A stretch of DNA of 12,744 bases, taken from positions 1 to 12,744 of the forward strand of contig CAYUVF010000080.1 in assembly GCA_964448045.1 (NCBI GenBank), written 5' to 3'. This document shows, in pieces, positions 6,457-12,744 of this stretch. Both the position numbers and the translations under genes were made by a program. The notes beneath the pieces were generated by a model that saw only the letters and a program-made list of their open reading frames with translations, did not search any database and was not told where the DNA came from. Origin of the DNA: CAYUVF01 sp964448045 (GTDB lineage: Bacteria; Bacteroidota; Rhodothermia; Rhodothermales; Salinibacteraceae). Positions within the stretch are counted from its first letter, which is position 1. Every line of letters starts with the position of its first letter.

Positions 6457-7974
6457 ATGAGTCGCCCAACCCCCGAACGTACCGAGCAGGAGCAGCGCCG
6501 CCGTGACGAGCGCCAGGAATTGGAAGCGCGCGGCATCGATCCGTATCCGTATGCCTGGGATGTCGATGCGCACGCAAAGGACATCGTCGATACGTTCGAT
6601 GACGAGAAACACGATCCGCAGGATGGCGAGCGGATGGACGTGTCCATCGCCGGGCGCATCACCTCGGTACGCGTGATGGGCGGATCGGCGTTTTTCGACG
6701 TCCAGGATGAGTCGGGCACGATCCAGGCGTACATCCGCAAAAACGACGTCACCGAGGAGTTCTACGAAGAGGTCTTCCGCGACCTGTTCGACATCGGCGA
6801 CATCGTGGGCATTGAGGGCTACGTCTTCCGCACGCGGATGGGCGAGGTGACCGTTCGCGTCGAAACAATCAAGCTGCTGGCGAAGGCGCTGCGGCCGCTG
6901 CCGGTCGTCAAGGAAACCGAGGACGAGGTCTACGACGCCGTCACCGACAAAGAATTCCGCTACCGCCAGCGCTACGTGGACCTGACGGTGAACCCCGACG
7001 TCCGCGACGTCTTCCGCCAGCGGGCGACGCTCATCCGCACGATGCGCGACTTCCTCGACGGGCGCGGCTATCTGGAGGTCGAAACGCCGGTGCTCCAGCC
7101 GCTCTACGGCGGCGCCACGGCGCGGCCCTTCACGACGCACCACAACGCGCTCGACATGGAGCTGTACCTCCGCATCGCGGATGAGCTCTACCTCAAGCGC
7201 CTGCTCGTGGGCGGCTTCGAGGGCGTCTACGAGATCGCGAAGGACTTCCGGAATGAGGGCCTCAGCCGGTTCCACAATCCGGAGTTCACGATGATGGAGC
7301 TGTACGTGGCCTACAAGGATTACGAGTGGATGATGGGCCTCGTCGAGGAACTGATGGAACGCATCGCGACGGCGCTGCACGGCACGCCCGATGTGGCGCA
7401 CGGCGAGCAGACGCTCTCGTTCGAGGGGCCGTTCGATCGCGTCGGGTTCCTCGACGCCATCGAAGACGCCACCGGCCACGACCTGTATCAGGCGTCCCGC
7501 GACGATCTGGTGGACGTGGTCCGCGAACTGAATCTCGACGTCGAAGACGACCTCGGCGTGGGCAAGCTGTACGACAAGATTTTCGGCGAGACGGTGGAGC
7601 CGATGCTCATCCAGCCGACGTTCGTGACGGATTACCCGGTCGAGCTCAGTCCACTGGCGAAGAAGCACCGGGAGAAGGAGGGGCTCGTCGAGCGCTTCGA
7701 GCTGATCGTCGACGGCCGCGAGATCTGCAACGCCTTCAGCGAGCTGAACGACCCCGAAGATCAGCGCCAGCGCTTCGAGGCGCAGGTCCGCCTCCGTGCC
7801 GAGGGCGATGCCGAAGCCACGCCGATCGACGAGGACTATCTTCGGGCGATGGAGTACGGCATGCCGCCTGCCTCCGGCCTCGGCGTGGGCGTCGATCGCC
7901 TCACCATGCTGATGACCGGGCAGGAGTCTATCCGCGACGTCATCCTCTTCCCACTGATGCGCCCCGAGCGATAG
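6457..7974 (+). CDS. lysS: Lysyl-tRNA synthetase, class II
   Basis: The enzyme charges tRNA(Lys) with lysine using ATP in the cytosol. The 505-aa length is normal for bacterial LysS. A short N-terminal helix (RRDERQELEARGIDPYPY) is followed by an OB-fold anticodon-binding domain (about 60-145; VSIAGRITSVRVMGG, FFDVQDESGTIQ). The class II catalytic core shows motif 1 around GYLEVETPVLQP (about 204-215), motif 2 FRNEGLSRFHNPEFTMMELY (264-283) and motif 3 GLGVGVDRLTML (474-485). LysS signatures such as GGATARPF, the KLYDKIF segment and REICNAFSELNDP are intact. The ATG at 6457 gives the expected N-terminus; only an AT-rich stretch, not a Shine-Dalgarno, precedes it. The protein is rich in Asp and Glu, which would fit a salt-adapted organism but does not prove it. 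Confidence 0.97.
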   Translation: MSRPTPERTEQEQRRRDERQELEARGIDPYPYAWDVDAHAKDIVDTFDDEKHDPQDGERMDVSIAGRITSVRVMGGSAFFDVQDESGTIQAYIRKNDVTEEFYEEVFRDLFDIGDIVGIEGYVFRTRMGEVTVRVETIKLLAKALRPLPVVKETEDEVYDAVTDKEFRYRQRYVDLTVNPDVRDVFRQRATLIRTMRDFLDGRGYLEVETPVLQPLYGGATARPFTTHHNALDMELYLRIADELYLKRLLVGGFEGVYEIAKDFRNEGLSRFHNPEFTMMELYVAYKDYEWMMGLVEELMERIATALHGTPDVAHGEQTLSFEGPFDRVGFLDAIEDATGHDLYQASRDDLVDVVRELNLDVEDDLGVGKLYDKIFGETVEPMLIQPTFVTDYPVELSPLAKKHREKEGLVERFELIVDGREICNAFSELNDPEDQRQRFEAQVRLRAEGDAEATPIDEDYLRAMEYGMPPASGLGVGVDRLTMLMTGQESIRDVILFPLMRPER

Positions 7975-7980
7975 CGGACC

Positions 7981-8056
7981 GGTTTCAGGTTCGCAGGTTG
8001 TCGGTGACAGGTCGTATGTCGATAAACCTGTAACATGCAGCCTGCGACGTGAAACC
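7981..8056. repeat. Long imperfect hairpin of degenerate heptanucleotide units between lysS and the MFS gene
   Basis: Starting six bases after the lysS stop, arms 7981-8012 and 8026-8056 pair imperfectly around a 13-base loop. The outer pairs are GGTTTCA with TGAAACC, then CGCAGGTTG with CAGCCTGCG (one G-U pair), then ACAGGT with ACCTGT next to the loop. Each arm is itself a degenerate 7-bp tandem array: the right arm reads AACCTGT, AACATGC, AGCCTGC, GACGTGA, AACCTCT, and the left arm is the same theme on the other strand. There is no T-run, so it may terminate lysS transcription only weakly, protect a 3' end, or be a dispersed repeat of REP or MITE type. Its function is unknown. Confidence 0.6.
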
Positions 8057-8086
8057 TCTTCTGCCCCCGGTTCATGTCACTGACCT

Positions 8087-9400
8087 ATGGCAACGCGGGC
8101 AACGACACACGACGTCGAGGTTGATCAGGAAGCCGGCTACTGGGAGCTGATTCGGGGGAACCTCGACTTCCGGCGGCTCTGGATCGGCAACCTCATTTCG
8201 CTGCTGGGCGACTGGTTCAACACAATCGCCCTGTACACGCTCGTCACGCAGCTCACCGGTTCGCCGCTCGCGTTGGGGGCCGTCTTCATCACGAAGATGT
8301 TGCCGTGGGCCGTAGCAGCGCCGCTCGCGGGCGTCATCGTCGACCGCTTCAACCGCCGCCGCCTGATGATCGGCACCGACATCGCGCGGGCCGTCGTCGT
8401 CCTCGGCTTCCTGCTGATCGACTCGCCGGGCGATGTGCCGTGGCTTTATGCGCTGCTGGCCGCGCAGGTGGTGATCGGCGCAGTCTTTCAGCCGGCGAAG
8501 AGCGCCTCGCTGCCCAACATCACGACGCCCCGCGAGTTGCTGACCGCCAACGCCCTGATGTCGGCCACGTGGTCGACGATGCTGGCGGTGGGCGCCGCCC
8601 TCGGCGGGTTGGCGACGGAGGCCTTCGGCACGACGGCCGTCTTCTGGATCGACAGCGCGACGTATGTCGTCTCCGCCGTGTTTATTTACGGCACGACGAT
8701 CCCGCAGGACACCGAGCCGGGCAAGCCGTCCCTGTTGCGCTCGGCGGCCCGCGAGATCATCGAAGGCTGGCACCACCTGCGGACGCATCCGCGCATCGGG
8801 CGGATCGCTTTTGCGAAGGCGACGTGGGCACTGGGCGGGGGCGCGCTCGTGTACATGCTGGCGCTGTTAGGAGACCAGGTGGCGCCGGGGGCGCTCGCCG
8901 CGGGTATCGGCGTACTGTTCATGGCGCGCGGCATCGGCACTGGCATCGGACCCATTCTCATGCGCGCCCTCTTCACCGATCGCACCCGGTGGCCCGCCGT
9001 CATCGGTGGGGCCATTGCCTTCTGTGGGCTCGGCTACGGCGCGGTGAGCGTGCTGCCGTGGAGCTCGGATGTGCTGACGGTCACGGCCATCTGCGCCGTC
9101 GTGGTCGCGGCCCACGCTGCAAGTGGCGGTAATTGGGTGCTGAGCAGTACCATGCTCCAGAAGCGCACCGAAGACCGCTACCGCGGCCGCGTCTTCTCGA
9201 CGGACTGGCTGCTGGTAATGTCGGCCGAGTCGGTGTCGATCCTGGTGGCGAGCTTGCTCCTCGAAATCGGCTGGATCGATCTCGTCGGTAGCTTCCGCCT
9301 CTTTGCTGGCTTGCAGGTGGCCTGCGGCGTGCTCTGGTGGATCATCGTCGTTCCGCGCGAGCGCCGCGATGAGGAAGCGAAGGCCGCAGCCGTGGGGTAG
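8087..9400 (+). CDS. MFS transporter, exporter-type (MFS_3/EntS-like)
   Basis: This 437-aa inner-membrane protein has about 12 hydrophobic segments. After a polar N-terminus (about 25 residues), NLDFRRLWIGNLISLLGDWF is the usual first-helix entry of the exporter-like MFS group related to EntS. The cytoplasmic loop between helices 2 and 3 carries the MFS signature as GVIVDRFNRRRLMIGTD (about 82-98). QPAKSASLPNI (about 140-150) is typical of this subfamily, and the second-half loop has RYRGRVFSTDWLL. It probably exports a small molecule by proton antiport; the substrate cannot be deduced, and siderophore or drug export is only analogy. The C-terminus is charged and cytoplasmic. The stop codon lies one base from the convergent queG stop. 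The ATG at 8087 fits the family N-terminus; no Shine-Dalgarno is seen. Confidence 0.92.
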   Translation: MATRATTHDVEVDQEAGYWELIRGNLDFRRLWIGNLISLLGDWFNTIALYTLVTQLTGSPLALGAVFITKMLPWAVAAPLAGVIVDRFNRRRLMIGTDIARAVVVLGFLLIDSPGDVPWLYALLAAQVVIGAVFQPAKSASLPNITTPRELLTANALMSATWSTMLAVGAALGGLATEAFGTTAVFWIDSATYVVSAVFIYGTTIPQDTEPGKPSLLRSAAREIIEGWHHLRTHPRIGRIAFAKATWALGGGALVYMLALLGDQVAPGALAAGIGVLFMARGIGTGIGPILMRALFTDRTRWPAVIGGAIAFCGLGYGAVSVLPWSSDVLTVTAICAVVVAAHAASGGNWVLSSTMLQKRTEDRYRGRVFSTDWLLVMSAESVSILVASLLLEIGWIDLVGSFRLFAGLQVACGVLWWIIVVPRERRDEEAKAAAVG

Positions 9401-9401
9401 C

Positions 9402-10391
9402 TCACGGGTCCCCGTTCTGCCGCTCTCGCTGCTCCAGCACGTTTTCCAGCGCCATCCGCACGTTCCGCTGGAAGCCCTCGAACGTTGCCCGCTCGACGGG
9501 GCTGTCGCTGAAGCGCTTCTCAAACGCATCCAAGTTTAGCTCGGCCCATTCGCGCAGGTCGGTGGCGCGGACGTCACCGCCGGGGAGGTAGCGCGGTTCA
9601 TCCGTAGCGTACTTAAACTTATTCCACGGGCACACATCCTGGCAGATGTCGCATCCGAAGATCCAATTGCCGATGTCGGGCTGGAGGTCACCGGGAATGT
9701 CGTCCTCTTCGTGCTCGATGGTCAGATACGAGATGCAGCGGGTGGCGTCAACGGCGTACGGCTCGTAGATCGCATCGGTCGGACACGCGTCGATGCAGCG
9801 GGTGCACGAGCCGCAGTAGTCGGGCATCGGGCCATCGGTGGCCAGGGGGACGCTGACGATCAGCTCGCCGATGAAAAAGAACGAGCCCATGGTGCGGTTG
9901 AGCAGGTTCGAGTGCTTGCCCTGCCAGCCGAGCCCACTACGCTTTGCCCACGCCTTGTCCATCACCGGCGCCGAGTCGACAAACGCGCGCCCGTTGATCT
10001 CGGTGCCCACCTGCTCCTCCAGCCACTGGTAGAGCAGGTACAGCTTGTCTTTCATCACGCCGTGATAGTCCTCACCCCACGCATACCGGCTGATTTTGCC
10101 GATGGCCGGATCGTCCGGCTGCTCGATGGGCTGGTAGTAGTTGTGCAGCACGGAGATGACCGACTGGGCGCCGTCGACGAGCTGCGTCGGGTCGATGCGC
10201 TTGTCGAAGTGGCGCTCCATCCAGTCCATCGTGCCGTGATGCCCGCCGAGCAGCCACGCTTCCAGCCGGGCAGCTTCCTCGTCGAGCTGCTGCGCTTCGG
10301 AGATGCCGCAGGCGTCGAAACCCAGGCGCGCGGCCTCCGCTTTTAGGTCGCGGGCCAGTTGCTCTTGCGCGTGCTGATCGAAGCCCGGCAT
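9402..10391 (-). CDS. queG: Epoxyqueuosine reductase
   Basis: QueG carries out the last step of queuosine synthesis, reducing epoxyqueuosine to queuosine at the wobble base of GUN-anticodon tRNAs with cobalamin and two 4Fe-4S clusters. The 329-aa protein has the typical N-terminal DUF1730 region, with RYAWGEDYHGVMKDKL (about 102-117) and the active-site region FVDSAPVMDKAWAKRSGLGW (Asp139 is the likely general acid by homology). The first cluster motif is CGSCTRCIDACP (Cys193, 196, 199, 203); the second set is Cys219 with CDICQDVCPWN (Cys247, 250, 254). All eight cluster-type cysteines of the family are present. It lacks the C-terminal HEAT extension found in some QueG proteins. It is cytosolic, starts at the ATG at 10391, and lies downstream of the ompA-like gene, from which a strong terminator separates it. 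Confidence 0.96.
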   Translation of the reverse strand: MPGFDQHAQEQLARDLKAEAARLGFDACGISEAQQLDEEAARLEAWLLGGHHGTMDWMERHFDKRIDPTQLVDGAQSVISVLHNYYQPIEQPDDPAIGKISRYAWGEDYHGVMKDKLYLLYQWLEEQVGTEINGRAFVDSAPVMDKAWAKRSGLGWQGKHSNLLNRTMGSFFFIGELIVSVPLATDGPMPDYCGSCTRCIDACPTDAIYEPYAVDATRCISYLTIEHEEDDIPGDLQPDIGNWIFGCDICQDVCPWNKFKYATDEPRYLPGGDVRATDLREWAELNLDAFEKRFSDSPVERATFEGFQRNVRMALENVLEQRERQNGDP

Positions 10392-10480
10392 GGCGGGAAG
10401 CGGTTCGGTTTACGGGAGGGGAGGGCGTGCATGAACGTCGGTTCCCAATCCGTGATTCGCGCAGGCGCCGCTATCAACAC

Positions 10481-10513
10481 AAAAAGGCGGACCCGCCGAA
10501 GCGGATCCGCCTT
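10481..10513 (-). terminator. Rho-independent terminator of the OmpA/PKD gene
   Basis: On the minus strand, 29 bases after the OmpA stop codon, arms AAGGCGGATCCGC and GCGGGTCCGCCTT form a 13-bp stem with one mismatch around a four-base TTCG loop. A run of five T follows (the A-run at 10481-10485). It insulates queG from the OmpA gene upstream. Confidence 0.9.
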
Positions 10514-10542
10514 CCTGATGCCGTTGGGTGAGCGCCTGCGCG

Positions 10543-12060
10543 TTAGTTCTCGCGCTGCACCGGGATGGAGTCGGCGCGGCGGAACTGGTCGGTGCCGCCT
10601 TTCTTGCTGGTGACGCCTTCAACCGCGCCCATACCCTGCGTGGTGATGCGGCTGCTGGCAATGCCGTTGTCGCGGTAGAACTGCGCGACGGCGCGAGCGC
10701 GGTCCTCGGAGAGGGCCTGCGTGTTGCGCTCGAACGGCGAGCTGTAGCCTTCGACGCGCACGTTCAGGTTCGGGCACTGCGAGATGATGTCGAGGTTCTC
10801 CTGCAGCTGGCTCCGCCCTTCGTCGGTGAGCGTCGAGGAGTTGCGCCCGAAGTAGGCCGGGTTAAACTCGGTCACCTCGGTGCAGATCTCGGCCAGGGCG
10901 GGCTCGACGGTCATCGTGAGCGTGCGGCTGTTTTCGCCGACGTCGTTCGAAGCCGTGAGCGTCACCTCGTAGGTGCCGGCGTCTTCGTAGGTGTGCGTCG
11001 GGGCCGAACCGGAGCCCGTCGATCCGTCGCCGAAGTCCCAGGTGTACTCGATCGGCGTGTCGCCGCGGACGTTCGAGGAGAAGTTCACGCGCTGGCCGGT
11101 CTCAGCCGGGTTGGGCGTAGCGTTGATCGTCACGATCTCGGCGGGAGCCGGCGGGGGCACCACGTTCACCGTCAGCGTCTCGGAGGCGCTGTTCTCCCGG
11201 TTTGACGCCGTGAAGGTGATGGTGTATTGTCCTTCTTCGCTGAAAGCGTGGGTCACGTTCTCGCCCGTGGCCGATGTGCCGTCGCCAAAGTCCCACTGGC
11301 GCTCAACCGGCTGGGTGGCTTCGGGATTGGTCGTCGCGGTGAAGGTGCCCTGTTCGCCGACCTCCAGCTCGGAGGGGCCATCAACGGCGCGGACTTCGAC
11401 GGGGCGATAGATCCGCACGAAGTTGTAGCGCACGCCGCCACCGAGGAAGCCGAGGACATCGGCATCGGGGCCGTCGGCCGCGTCGATCTCGTCATCGGGT
11501 GTCGTAACCGCGCCGGTGGCTTCGGCGAAGAGGCTGAACTTATCGTTGAGGGCGAGGTCTACGCCCAGCCCCACGATCGGGGAGAAGGCGCCTACCGTTT
11601 CGGAGTCGCCTCCCTGCGGTGTCACGCTTCCAAAGGAGTAGCCGAGGCCGCCGCGAAGATACGGGCTCAAGCGATACGTGGGGAAGAAGCCCAGTTGGCC
11701 AATGATACCAATCGTGTGCCGGAAATCACTGGACTCGCTGTCGAGCGCGGGGAAGTTGCCGAGGTTGGTGCTGATGTTCTCGTAGGTTCCGCCGTGGTAC
11801 GAGAGCCCCACGCCGGCGCTTACCGGCTCAAGGTTGAGCGTCGTGTAGCCGACCTCAAGGCCGAATCCGGGAAATCCCGTGTTCGAAAGAATATCCCCCA
11901 GGTTGTTGCTGCTGTTCATATCGCGCTCCCCTCCGTGGGCGCTAACGCCGAGGCGCGCCCGCAGATAAAACGACTCGTTGGGGCGATTGGACTGCGCCTC
12001 CGCAAGAATAGGCACAGCCAGCATGATGAATCCGAGTAAATACGGTAGAAGTTTTCTCAT
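10543..12060 (-). CDS. OmpA-family outer-membrane protein with beta-barrel, two PKD domains and OmpA C-terminal domain
   Basis: This 505-aa envelope protein has a signal peptide (MRKLLPYLLGFIMLAVPILA, likely cut after AEA at 22). An OmpA-like beta-barrel with alternating aromatic/Gly strands follows (about 30-215; SPYLRGGLGYSFG, GGGVRYNFVRIYRP). Next come two PKD/Ig-like domains (about 222-300 and 307-386), each with a WDFGDG motif (256-261, 341-346), then a peptidoglycan-associating OmpA domain (about 393-495; ALSEDRARAVAQFYRDNGI). It probably anchors the outer membrane to the cell wall. The usual GHTD motif reads GYSS here, so the peptidoglycan-binding Asp is missing while the Arg in SEDRA is kept. 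Cys393 and Cys429 could form a disulfide. Codons for about residues 407-500 are identical in DNA to the downstream paralogue. No Shine-Dalgarno is seen before the ATG. Confidence 0.93.
   Translation of the reverse strand: MRKLLPYLLGFIMLAVPILAEAQSNRPNESFYLRARLGVSAHGGERDMNSSNNLGDILSNTGFPGFGLEVGYTTLNLEPVSAGVGLSYHGGTYENISTNLGNFPALDSESSDFRHTIGIIGQLGFFPTYRLSPYLRGGLGYSFGSVTPQGGDSETVGAFSPIVGLGVDLALNDKFSLFAEATGAVTTPDDEIDAADGPDADVLGFLGGGVRYNFVRIYRPVEVRAVDGPSELEVGEQGTFTATTNPEATQPVERQWDFGDGTSATGENVTHAFSEEGQYTITFTASNRENSASETLTVNVVPPPAPAEIVTINATPNPAETGQRVNFSSNVRGDTPIEYTWDFGDGSTGSGSAPTHTYEDAGTYEVTLTASNDVGENSRTLTMTVEPALAEICTEVTEFNPAYFGRNSSTLTDEGRSQLQENLDIISQCPNLNVRVEGYSSPFERNTQALSEDRARAVAQFYRDNGIASSRITTQGMGAVEGVTSKKGGTDQFRRADSIPVQREN
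10562..10842. repeat. Exact direct repeat, copy A (OmpA-domain coding)
   Basis: These 281 bases are identical, as far as I can read, to 12464-12744 at an offset of 1902 bases, in the same orientation. The identity starts inside the codon for the last shared Pro (SIP), and the sequences differ completely beyond it toward the stop. Its other end is unknown because copy B runs off the window. Confidence 0.95.
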
Positions 12061-12372
12061 GGTGAGTCGAGGAAAGTTTATGGAGCTACGCAGCGGAAGT
12101 CAGGTGCAGTACGACGTGAAGATTGAAGCGATATAGGTAATCCTTAAAATTCGAACGCGGCTAATGTTCTCAACAGAATAGGCAGATCGTCTGGCGAGAG
12201 GCCACTCTGTTACGTATTTGTCGAAAATCTATCTACTCATCGCATTCAATGTTTGGATGAAAATACATTTCCATTTGGACGGAGACAAGTCGCGGTAAAG
12301 TACGACGAAGTGGAGACGGAGTTCTTTACCGAGGGGGCTTCGTGACGCTTAAATGTACTCACAACCCGGTAC
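12061..12372. other. AT-richer intergenic region upstream of the OmpA/PKD gene
   Basis: This 312-bp stretch lies between the start of the OmpA/PKD gene and the terminator of the second OmpA gene, both minus strand. No ORF in it looks coding. It is visibly more AT-rich than the genes around it, as expected for a promoter region. It contains the weak promoter candidate at 12144-12173 and an 8-bp inverted repeat, CGGTAAAG (12293-12300) with CTTTACCG (12324-12331), which could be an operator or the stem of a long loop. Confidence 0.6.
12144..12173 (-). promoter_or_regulatory. Weak promoter candidate for the OmpA/PKD gene
   Basis: On the minus strand TTGAGA (12168-12173, five of six to TTGACA) is followed after 18 bases by TTTTAA (12144-12149, three of six to TATAAT), about 85 bases before the ATG. 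The -10 match is poor; placement in the AT-rich gap is the main support. Confidence 0.22.
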
Positions 12373-12411
12373 AAAAGAAAAACGGGCCTACCTGCCAGAG
12401 AGGTAGGCCCG
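12373..12411 (-). terminator. Rho-independent terminator of the second OmpA-family gene
   Basis: On the minus strand, 33 bases after the stop codon, CGGGCCTACCT and AGGTAGGCCCG form a perfect 11-bp stem with a seven-base loop. TTTTTCTTTT follows (complement of 12373-12382). It is a textbook intrinsic terminator and has a different sequence from the one after the paralogue. Confidence 0.93.
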
Positions 12412-12444
12412 CTCGATAAGCGTCCGAAGATGAGGCCGCCGGGG

Positions 12445-12744
12445 TTACATGCCGCTGCGCTGTGGGATGGAGTCGGCGCGGCGGAACTGGTCGGTGCCGC
12501 CTTTCTTGCTGGTGACGCCTTCAACCGCGCCCATACCCTGCGTGGTGATGCGGCTGCTGGCAATGCCGTTGTCGCGGTAGAACTGCGCGACGGCGCGAGC
12601 GCGGTCCTCGGAGAGGGCCTGCGTGTTGCGCTCGAACGGCGAGCTGTAGCCTTCGACGCGCACGTTCAGGTTCGGGCACTGCGAGATGATGTCGAGGTTC
12701 TCCTGCAGCTGGCTCCGCCCTTCGTCGGTGAGCGTCGAGGAGTT
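12445..12744 (-). CDS. OmpA-family protein, C-terminal part (5' end outside window)
   Basis: Only the last about 99 codons are visible. They encode an OmpA C-terminal peptidoglycan-associating domain identical to that of the OmpA/PKD protein downstream (NVRVEGYSSPFERN, ALSEDRARAVAQFYRDNGI), including the GYSS variant of the usual GHTD motif. After SIP the tails differ: this copy ends PQRSGM, the other PVQREN. The frame is open to the window edge, so the barrel and any PKD domains, if present, lie beyond position 12744. Together with the neighbouring gene it forms a same-strand paralogous pair, each with its own terminator, which suggests separate transcripts. Confidence 0.9.
   Translation of the reverse strand, partial: NSSTLTDEGRSQLQENLDIISQCPNLNVRVEGYSSPFERNTQALSEDRARAVAQFYRDNGIASSRITTQGMGAVEGVTSKKGGTDQFRRADSIPQRSGM
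12464..12744. repeat. Exact direct repeat, copy B (OmpA-domain coding)
   Basis: This copy is identical to 10562-10842 up to the last base of the window, so the true repeat may be longer than 281 bp. The 3' flanks (C-terminal tail, terminator) are unrelated, which places one repeat boundary precisely inside the coding region. Confidence 0.95.

Noticed and set aside
6388..7668. Minus-strand ORF of 426 codons
   Set aside because: It lies antisense to lysS, whose class II motifs are complete.
10359..10613. Plus-strand ORF with GGGAGG upstream of an ATG near 10431
   Set aside because: It runs straight through the OmpA terminator hairpin and into the antisense of the OmpA gene, so it is very unlikely to be coding.
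11227..12039. Plus-strand ORF of 270 codons
   Set aside because: Shadow of the OmpA/PKD gene, which has a signal peptide and domains on the minus strand.
12246..12563. Minus-strand ORF of 105 codons across the second OmpA terminator
   Set aside because: It is a wrong-frame reading of the repeat (the same shadow peptide appears at 10410-10661) and crosses a strong terminator.
10562..12744. Mobile element or transposon explaining the direct repeat
   Set aside because: No transposase, terminal inverted repeats or target-site duplication is seen; the repeat is ordinary OmpA-domain coding DNA.

Overview
This is a GC-rich bacterial window holding eight confident protein genes, two of them cut by the window edges, plus one candidate small gene. 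I see no tRNA, rRNA, CRISPR array or transposase. The combination of an OmpA-family protein with a signal peptide, beta-barrel and two PKD domains, a large hybrid histidine kinase, start sites that mostly lack a strong Shine-Dalgarno, and rather acidic proteins suggests a Bacteroidota-like organism. Rhodothermia (Salinibacter or Rhodothermus relatives) is my best guess. That placement is an inference from gene style, not from a marker gene.

Layout, left to right. Positions 1-2837 (minus) hold a hybrid sensor kinase ordered GAF, PAS, PAS, HisKA, HATPase, REC and HDOD; the HDOD end lies beyond position 1. Upstream of it on the same strand is a heme/FAD ferric-reductase-like membrane oxidoreductase (3048-4373). 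This gene is divergent from a Rossmann/DUF2520 protein (4537-5472, plus). Next come a candidate 42-residue ORF (5529-5657) with a good Shine-Dalgarno, joined by an ATGA overlap to an unknown 207-residue alpha-helical protein (5654-6277). Then follow lysS (6457-7974) and an MFS exporter (8087-9400), separated by a long imperfect hairpin built of degenerate 7-bp units. On the minus strand, queG (9402-10391) converges on the MFS gene with one base between the stops. The right end holds an OmpA/PKD outer-membrane protein (10543-12060) and the 3' end of a second OmpA-family gene (12445 onward). The two OmpA coding regions are identical over the 281 bp visible, yet each has its own unrelated terminator.

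Functions are mostly housekeeping or envelope: tRNA charging (LysS), tRNA wobble modification (QueG), export (MFS), envelope anchoring (OmpA) and signalling (the kinase). I see no complete new defence or mobile system. The items most worth a second look are the kinase fused to an HDOD output domain and its missing start codon, the exact repeat in the two OmpA genes, the heptad hairpin between lysS and the MFS gene, and the small ORF coupled to the unknown protein.
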